Made by a program: the position numbers and the translations under genes. A DNA stretch of 64,000 nucleotides from NCBI GenBank assembly GCA_013112725.1, contig JABFFZ010000002.1:100678-164677 (forward strand), given 5' to 3'. This stretch comes from Chloroflexota bacterium. Lineage in GTDB: Bacteria; Chloroflexota; Anaerolineae; Promineifilales; Promineifilaceae. The notes below the pieces were generated by a model. It was not told the DNA's origin. It saw only the letters and a list, made by a program, of their open reading frames with translations, and ran no database searches. Shown one piece after another: positions 59,365 through 64,000 of the stretch (the stretch's first letter is position 1; the number at the start of each line of letters is the position of its first letter).

Positions 59365-59904
59365 ATGGATCTATTACAACTACTAAGGTTTTTGCCCCTG
59401 ATTCTGGGTGGCGCGTTGATCGTTTTCCTGTTGTTCAAACAGGGGCCGATCAAAGATTTCAAACTTACCAAACTAATCGTTTACTTTGTGGGCATACTAG
59501 TCACCCTATTCTTTGTGGGCTGGCTGGTAGATACTTTTGTCTTTTCCTGGGCCAATGACCGCCTGCAAGCGACGACGGATGGAGAATTTGATTCCTTTGT
59601 CAATTCTACCGAAGCGATCATAAACTCAGCGCTAACTACCAGTTCAGGCAGCAGTAGTGTACCGCCGGCTCCCACACAGCCGCCCGTGGTCATCATTGTC
59701 ACCCCTCCCTCTAGCGGCAGCGGCGTGCCCCCGGAAAGCGGCGGCGGTGCGCCTGGCACTGTGCAATATGTGGTCGTCGCCGGTGATACACTGTACAGCA
59801 TTGCCGCCCGTTTTGGCACCACCGTTAATGCCATTATGGCCGTCAATGGCCTGACCGATCATATCATTTATCCGGGTCAGGTTTTGCTCATACCCACGTC
59901 GTAG
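59365..59904 (+). CDS. Membrane-anchored LysM protein
   Basis: A 179-aa protein with two membrane helices (about residues 5-23 and 36-58), a Ser/Pro/Gly-rich stalk (residues 95-130), and a C-terminal LysM domain: [45 protein letters not shown]. LysM binds the glycan of peptidoglycan (family knowledge), so it probably tethers the membrane to the wall, in keeping with the upstream wall-active gene. GAGGAG lies about eleven bases before the ATG. Confidence 0.86.
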   Translation: MDLLQLLRFLPLILGGALIVFLLFKQGPIKDFKLTKLIVYFVGILVTLFFVGWLVDTFVFSWANDRLQATTDGEFDSFVNSTEAIINSALTTSSGSSSVPPAPTQPPVVIIVTPPSSGSGVPPESGGGAPGTVQYVVVAGDTLYSIAARFGTTVNAIMAVNGLTDHIIYPGQVLLIPTS

Positions 59905-59907
59905 GGT

Positions 59908-59961
59908 CGTAATCGGTAATCGGCTTACGGGTCACGGATTACGATTCACGGGTCACGCATT
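59908..59961. repeat. Stuttered GTAATCGG / CACGGATTACG words
   Basis: GTAATCGGTAATCGGCTTAC and CACGGATTACGATTCACGG words directly before the next start (59962). Same family as 2271, 5118 and 6725. Confidence 0.55.
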
Positions 59962-60579
59962 ATGCCTATTCACAGATATTGGGATTTTTCGGCATCGCTC
60001 ACGAATATCCAGGATTCGTTTAAGCCCAGCGAACTGGAAGAACGTCTCATGCCAGGTGAAGAACTGCAATTGGAAATTCATCTGGCCTGGTATCGGGACT
60101 TTTTAGGGCGCTTGTTGATTGACCGGTTTGGCTGGTTTTTGCTGGCGGCGGCGGTGGTAACATTTCTCACGGCCGTCCTCACCGCCACTCAAAACTACCA
60201 TTGGGGCATTGCCTTTATCCCCGCCCTCCTGTTTGCCAGCCTCTTTTTTCTGGCGCTCTACCAGCGCATCATCTACCAGCAATACCGCCTGCAAAAGACG
60301 AATGCCCGCTTCATCGTTTCCATCCCTCAGCCAAACGGCTTTCCCCTGGCAGACAACATTGAACTCAAAGGTCTGCCCCAGGTGGTAGACCCTAACTGGT
60401 CAAAAAGCTTCTTCTGGCGCGTCTTTCAGTTTTTCACCGGCGCTCGTGATATTTACATCAGCCTGGTCGCGTATCAATTTGTGGAAGGCACGGCTAAAGT
60501 GGGCGGCGCGTTAATTATCCCCGATGTAATGCCAGAGGATATATTTGAGTTAAAACGGCATGTATTTGGGATGGTATAA
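59962..60579 (+). CDS. Membrane protein with two helices and PH-like C-terminal domain
   Basis: A 205-aa protein. An N-terminal segment (HRYWDFSASLTNIQDSFKPSELEERLMPGEELQLEIH), two helices (about residues 55-75 and 80-98), and a C-terminal beta-rich part (NARFIVSIPQPNGFPLADNIELKGLPQVVDP, DIYISLVAYQFVEGTAKVGGALIIPDVMPEDIFEL) resemble bacterial PH-like membrane proteins in general shape, though no signature is decisive. It ends inside the next terminator. It lies 57 bp after the LysM gene and is likely co-transcribed; function unknown. Confidence 0.72.
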   Translation: MPIHRYWDFSASLTNIQDSFKPSELEERLMPGEELQLEIHLAWYRDFLGRLLIDRFGWFLLAAAVVTFLTAVLTATQNYHWGIAFIPALLFASLFFLALYQRIIYQQYRLQKTNARFIVSIPQPNGFPLADNIELKGLPQVVDPNWSKSFFWRVFQFFTGARDIYISLVAYQFVEGTAKVGGALIIPDVMPEDIFELKRHVFGMV

Positions 60580-60606
60580 AAAAACGGCCACATGGCCGTT
60601 TTTTTA
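60578..60606. terminator. Bidirectional terminator between convergent genes
   Basis: AAAAAACGGCCA and TGGCCGTTTTTTT form an 8-bp GC-rich core with A and T tails, loop CA. It overlaps the stops of both the membrane-protein gene (60579) and the cold-shock-domain gene (60604, minus). Confidence 0.93.
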
Positions 60607-61077
60607 TGCTAACAAACTGTTGTCACCTTGATAAGGCTCAATTTCGGTGGCTTCCAACCCTTTGCGGGTTTCTTCCACATCGTAGAGAACCCACTGCCCT
60701 TCCTGCAATTCTTCCGGCTCGCCCACGGTGCTGCTTTTGTGAAAGAAAATCTCTTCACCCGCGCCGCGTACAATAAAGCCATACCCTTTTTTAACGTTGT
60801 ACCACTTCAGCCGCCCCAGATATTTGCCCGTTTGCGGATCGATCTGAATTGTCAGCGGTTCGGCAAAGGTTGTGCCCGCGTCATCATCGCGATCATGACT
60901 TTGTTGTCTTGACGGCGGTGGTGAGTAAGACGGCCGTACCGCTACCCGCTCCGTCAATTGTGACAACGACGCCGGTTCGATGGGCAGCCCGGCCTGATCT
61001 AGCCGCCGCTGCATCTCCACCGTAAACAAAAATTGTTCCCCATTCTCATTAGTTGCCCATTGGTCTTTGTAGTTCAT
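60604..61077 (-). CDS. Cold-shock domain protein
   Basis: A 157-aa protein. Residues 85-150 form a cold-shock-like OB fold: YLGRLKWYNVKKGYGFIVRGAGEEIFFHKSSTVGEPEELQEGQWVLYDVEETRKGLEATEI, with the RNP1-type KGYGFI and RNP2-type IFFHKS. It should bind single-stranded RNA or DNA (family knowledge). The N-terminal 80 residues (EMQRRLDQAGLPIEPASLSQL, then PSYSPPPSRQQSHDRDDDAG) are low-complexity and look like a disordered extension, which is longer than for stand-alone CspA proteins. Its transcription ends at the shared terminator. Confidence 0.88.
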   Translation of the reverse strand: MNYKDQWATNENGEQFLFTVEMQRRLDQAGLPIEPASLSQLTERVAVRPSYSPPPSRQQSHDRDDDAGTTFAEPLTIQIDPQTGKYLGRLKWYNVKKGYGFIVRGAGEEIFFHKSSTVGEPEELQEGQWVLYDVEETRKGLEATEIEPYQGDNSLLA

Positions 61078-61098
61078 ATTTCATCTCCGTTGGTAGCC

Positions 61099-61138
61099 TG
61101 GAGACCTGCCAGCTTTTGCAAACCTGTCAGGTCTGAAC
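61099..61138. repeat. CCTGACAGG-family hairpin upstream of the CSD gene
   Basis: GAGACCTGCCAGCTTTTGC and AAACCTGTCAGGTCTGAACG form an imperfect stem of the same family as 5019 and 7573, in the gap between gyrA stop and the cold-shock gene start. Confidence 0.7.
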
Positions 61139-61174
61139 GAATCGCCGCATTGTACCGTCATTTACCTAAGCAGG

Positions 61175-63691
61175 CTATTTCTTCTTTTTGGGCGGTTTAT
61201 CAGGCAACAGAGAAAGTTGTTGGGGGGTCACGGCCGTGTCCATCTCATCCCCATTTATTTCTGGCCGTTCCATAATGCGCAGTGCGCCGGTAATCTGGTT
61301 GCGCTCGCCCACCGTTATTGCCGGGCGCGGTTTGAGGGAGCGCGCCCCCACCGCGCCCGCATTCAGGTTCAGTTTCTTGGTGGAACCGATGCCCGTCGTT
61401 ACCAGCAGCTCCGTTTTCTCCGAACAGATGACGGCCGCCACCACTTCCGCCGCTTCTTTGGGCAGACGCACGTTAATCACGCCCGCGCCATGTCGCCCTT
61501 GCGTGGGATATTCGTTCAATGGCGACGCCTTAACCATGCCATTATCGGTAATGCTCCACAAATACCCATCTGGCTCCACCACCTCGGCGGCAATGACGCC
61601 ATCTGACTCGTCAGCCAGCTTAATGCCCATAACGCCGCCCGCCGGTAAACCCATCGGCCGTACTTCCTCTTCCTGGAAGCGGATGGCCTGGCCGTTGGCC
61701 GTGGCCAGCAGCATCTCCCGCTTCCCATCCGTCAGCCGCACCCAGCCCAGCGAGTCGTCATCAGGCACGTTCATCACCGTAAACGGCACGGTGGTGATGC
61801 CGGGCAAATCTTCCACCCGCACCCGCTTTACCACCCCCGCCAGCGTCGTCAGGAAAAGATAACCATCCACGCCCACCGGCAGCACTAACGCCGCTGCCAG
61901 ATGGTCACGCCGGGCAAAGCCGGTCATGTCGGCGTAATGGGTACCCACGCCCAGTTCGGTAGCCTGGGGCAGCTGGTAGATGGGCAGGCTGGCAGCACGG
62001 CCGTCGGCGGCAAACAGGTACAAAATATCCTGCGTATTCGCTGCCAGCAGCGCTATTGGCTGCTCTTTCGGCTTCAGGGGGATTTTCACCATTTCCGGCG
62101 AGGTGGTGCGGGCAATGGTCCCTTTTTCGCCCACCATCACCCAGACATTTTCTTTTGGCAGCAGGTCGGCGGCCGTAATCACTTTGCTATCCATGCCATC
62201 CACAATTTGAGTGCGGCGTACATCGGCATATTGGCTTTTAACGGCCGTTAACTCCTCCTTAATCGTCTCCCGCATCATGCCCGGATTGGCCAGCAGCTTT
62301 TCCAGAAACTTAATCAACTGCTTTTGCTCTTTATGCTCTTCCTGAATCTTCTGCCGCTCCAAAGCCGCCAGCCGCCGCAACTGCATATCCAAAATCGCCT
62401 GCGCCTGCACTTCGGACAGAGCAAACTTCTTCATCAAATTGGCATGGGCCGTCTCCACCGAGCGCGAACGCCGGATAGTGTCAATCACCTCATCCAGGTG
62501 ATCCAACGCCTTGAGCAGCCCTTCCCAAATGTGCGCCCGTCGCTGCGCTTTAGCCAGATCGTGTTCACTACGACGGCGAATCACGTCCAGCCGGTGTTCC
62601 AGATAAACCCGCAACGCCTGTTTCAGCGTCAGGACCCGCGGCTCACCATTAACCAGCGCCAGCAAGGAAATGCTAAAGGTGCTTTGCAGCGGCGTCAGGT
62701 TAAACAGCGCCGCCAGCACTGCCTCCGGCTCCACCGTGCGTGTCGTCTCGATAATGATGCGCATCCCATTGCGGTCAGATTCATCGCGCAAATCGGTCAG
62801 CCCTTCAATCTTGCCATCCCGGTGCAGGTCGGCAATGCGCCCCAGCAAATTGGTCTTGTTGGCCTGGTACGGCAGTTCGGTAATAACAATGCGCGATTTG
62901 TTGCGCCCCATCTCTTCCACATGCGCTTTGGCGCGCACCGTCACATGACCGCGCCCGGTGGCATAGGCGCTGGACAGGGCGTCGTTCTCCACCCCCTTCA
63001 CATCCCGGTAGCGGAACACCAGCCCGCCAGTGGGAAAGTCCGGCCCTTTGATAAAACGCATCAGATCGGCCACGGAAATATCTTCCACTTTGGCCCAGTT
63101 ATCCAGCATGTAGGTGAGGGCGTCTATCACTTCGCCCAGATTGTGGGGCGGGATGCTGGTAGCCATGCCCACGGCAATGCCCGACGAGCCGTTGACCAGC
63201 AGGTTGGGGATGGTGGCGGGCAGAACGGCTGGTTCTTCGAGGGAATCGTCAAAGTTGGGATTAAAGTTGACCGTCCCTTTTTCAATGTCGGCCAACATGT
63301 CATGGCCCATTTGTGTCATGCGGGCTTCGGTATAACGCATGGCGGCGGCTTCGTCACCGTCAATGCTGCCGAAGTTGCCCTGCCCGTCTACCAGGGTGTA
63401 ACGCAGCGAAAAGTCCTGGGCCAGGCGCACCATGGCGTCATATACCGCCTGGTCGCTGTGGGGGTGATATTTACCCAGCACTTCACCGACGACACGAGCC
63501 GACTTCTTGTAGGCGGTGTTGGGGCGCAGGCCCATGTCATACATGGCGTAGAGGATGCGCCGCTGCACCGGTTTGAGACCGTCGCGGGCGTCGGGCAGTG
63601 CCCGCGAGACGATGACGCTCATCGCGTAGCTGAGGTACGATTCGCGCACTTCTTCATCTATATTGATTTGTTTGACTGTTCCAATTTCCAT
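61175..63691 (-). CDS. gyrA: DNA gyrase subunit A
   Basis: An 838-aa type II topoisomerase subunit. The active-site Tyr120 lies in [11 protein letters not shown]. The tower and coiled-coil region follow at about 335-490. The C-terminal beta-pinwheel carries the box QGRHGAG (consensus QRRGGKG; family knowledge) at about residue 735. The N-terminal QRDR reads [12 protein letters not shown], where the E. coli Gly81 and Ser83 positions are Ser and Gln. The box is weak, so a ParC assignment is possible, but length and domain order fit GyrA. It cuts and passes DNA strands with GyrB, which is not in this window. The start at 63691 follows family consensus. Confidence 0.93.
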   Translation of the reverse strand: MEIGTVKQINIDEEVRESYLSYAMSVIVSRALPDARDGLKPVQRRILYAMYDMGLRPNTAYKKSARVVGEVLGKYHPHSDQAVYDAMVRLAQDFSLRYTLVDGQGNFGSIDGDEAAAMRYTEARMTQMGHDMLADIEKGTVNFNPNFDDSLEEPAVLPATIPNLLVNGSSGIAVGMATSIPPHNLGEVIDALTYMLDNWAKVEDISVADLMRFIKGPDFPTGGLVFRYRDVKGVENDALSSAYATGRGHVTVRAKAHVEEMGRNKSRIVITELPYQANKTNLLGRIADLHRDGKIEGLTDLRDESDRNGMRIIIETTRTVEPEAVLAALFNLTPLQSTFSISLLALVNGEPRVLTLKQALRVYLEHRLDVIRRRSEHDLAKAQRRAHIWEGLLKALDHLDEVIDTIRRSRSVETAHANLMKKFALSEVQAQAILDMQLRRLAALERQKIQEEHKEQKQLIKFLEKLLANPGMMRETIKEELTAVKSQYADVRRTQIVDGMDSKVITAADLLPKENVWVMVGEKGTIARTTSPEMVKIPLKPKEQPIALLAANTQDILYLFAADGRAASLPIYQLPQATELGVGTHYADMTGFARRDHLAAALVLPVGVDGYLFLTTLAGVVKRVRVEDLPGITTVPFTVMNVPDDDSLGWVRLTDGKREMLLATANGQAIRFQEEEVRPMGLPAGGVMGIKLADESDGVIAAEVVEPDGYLWSITDNGMVKASPLNEYPTQGRHGAGVINVRLPKEAAEVVAAVICSEKTELLVTTGIGSTKKLNLNAGAVGARSLKPRPAITVGERNQITGALRIMERPEINGDEMDTAVTPQQLSLLPDKPPKKKK

Positions 63692-63845
63692 GGATTATCC
63701 AAAGGTGAGCGTTCAGAGTTCCCCTGAGCGCCCACCAAAAATGAAATAAATGTTCTACTGAGGCGGGCGTAAATATAGGCAATTTGGAGCGGGCTGTCAA
63801 TGGATGGGACACGGCGGGTGTAGTAAAAACTCGTTAGGGAAAAAG

Positions 63846-63869
63846 ATGGACAAAATGAGCCTCCTGTGA
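63846..63869 (+). CDS. Possible seven-codon leader ORF
   Basis: ATG at 63846 starts MDKMSLL followed by TGA (63867-63869), with AGGGA five bases upstream. The reading frame ends inside the left arm of a hairpin that hides the ribosome binding site of the following gene. Its translation could open that hairpin. Suggestive only. Confidence 0.45.
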   Translation: MDKMSLL

Positions 63870-63913
63870 TTTCGTTAAAAGGCGTAAAGCAAAACGAAAA
63901 CACAAGGAGGCTC
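63857..63913 (+). promoter_or_regulatory. Hairpin that sequesters the ribosome binding site
   Basis: GAGCCTCCTGTG and ATTTCGTT face AACGAAAACACAAGGAGGC, with about 20 paired bases, one bulge and one mismatch. The AAGGAGG ribosome binding site at 63904-63910 lies in the right arm. This arrangement would lower translation of the next gene unless the arm is opened. Confidence 0.75.
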
Positions 63914-63915
63914 AA

Positions 63916-64000
63916 ATGGATTTTAACACGCAACAGGTTCAAGAGGCGGTGGAACAAATAGCCACCATATTAAGCAACCTGGTGGTTGCCGGTGTGCAGG
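63916..64000 (+). CDS. Partial gene, possibly a membrane protein (N-terminus only)
   Basis: ATG at 63916, five bases after the AAGGAGG site, runs to the window end without a stop. The 28 visible residues, MDFNTQQVQEAVEQIATILS and then NLVVAGVQ, are amphipathic and hydrophobic. MscS-type mechanosensitive channels often begin this way, but too little is visible to decide. Translation is probably controlled by the upstream hairpin. Confidence 0.6.
   Translation, partial: MDFNTQQVQEAVEQIATILSNLVVAGVQ

Noticed and set aside
58025..60579. Prophage lysis or tail module
   Set aside because: SLT and M23 domains occur in phage tails, but no other phage gene, integrase or att site is near, and the neighbours are a peptide transporter and a cold-shock gene.
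62324..63727. Long open frame on the plus strand (467 codons)
   Set aside because: It runs antisense to gyrA, whose protein has clear active-site and domain motifs; the antisense product is Arg/His/Gln-rich without motifs, a typical shadow of GC-rich coding.

Overview
The window reads as a chromosomal segment of a Chloroflexota bacterium (Anaerolineae or a neighbouring class; this is inference). The grounds are Cys-anchored lipoproteins with Thr/Pro-rich linkers, a long TrpB2-type tryptophan synthase, Kelch/PPC/beta-helix surface proteins, very large cyclase-NTPase-TPR and SARP-type regulators, and mid-to-high GC. No tRNA, rRNA, CRISPR array, transposase or prophage was found. The DNA is saturated with the 8-bp palindrome ACGGCCGT, inside and between genes. 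Nearly every intergenic gap holds an inverted repeat built from a stuttered short word.

Layout. 1-2.1 kb: end of an ABC exporter, a DUF433/DUF5615 toxin-antitoxin-like pair and a double GNAT protein. 2.3-6.5 kb (minus): a 2-oxoacid:ferredoxin oxidoreductase operon (ferredoxin-like delta, alpha, beta, gamma) with an aminotransferase inside it. 7-13.5 kb: a small membrane protein, a PPC-repeat lipoprotein, a zinc-ribbon protein, a P1-family peptidase, a retropepsin-like gene with a nonsense codon, and an Asp/Glu-racemase-like enzyme. 13.5-22 kb (minus): a 1383-aa secreted gingipain-like protein with hexapeptide repeats, and a 1420-aa protein with the layout of mammalian soluble adenylyl cyclase. 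22.2-26.2 kb: a V4R protein, trpC, a dead Uma2 gene, trpD and an MBL hydrolase. 26.4-35 kb: four secreted or lipid-anchored proteins (two beta-helix, an HtrA-like protease, a Kelch/SdrD-B-like protein). 35.4-39.2 kb: a SARP-type regulator broken by two frameshifts and a stop. 39.2-41 kb: a MaoC-like protein, an effector-associated-domain protein of unknown effector type, and a DUF2442 protein. 41.1-44.1 kb: an M16C metalloprotease. 44.2-49.8 kb (minus): trpB-trpE-trpS-trpG behind a sigma-70-like promoter and a T-box leader with a probable UGG specifier. 50-53.6 kb: an SH3b protein, a cNMP-SpoIIE phosphatase and PolX. 53.8-57.9 kb (plus): a peptide ABC system whose binding protein looks circularly permuted. 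58-60.6 kb: a cell-wall gene cluster (SLT+M23-like, LysM, a membrane protein). 60.6-63.7 kb: a cold-shock-domain protein and gyrA. 63.9 kb: the start of a gene whose ribosome binding site lies in a hairpin overlapped by a seven-codon ORF.

How the parts work together. The trp genes supply five functions (TrpB, TrpE, TrpG, TrpD, TrpC) plus TrpS; uncharged tRNA-Trp probably controls the TrpB-E-S-G block through the T-box. The oxidoreductase operon couples transamination to ferredoxin reduction or CoA-ester synthesis. The 13-35 kb region is mostly extracellular proteins and large signalling proteins. Four loci are decayed (retropepsin, Uma2, SARP regulator, methyltransferase), so small accessory genes are being lost here.
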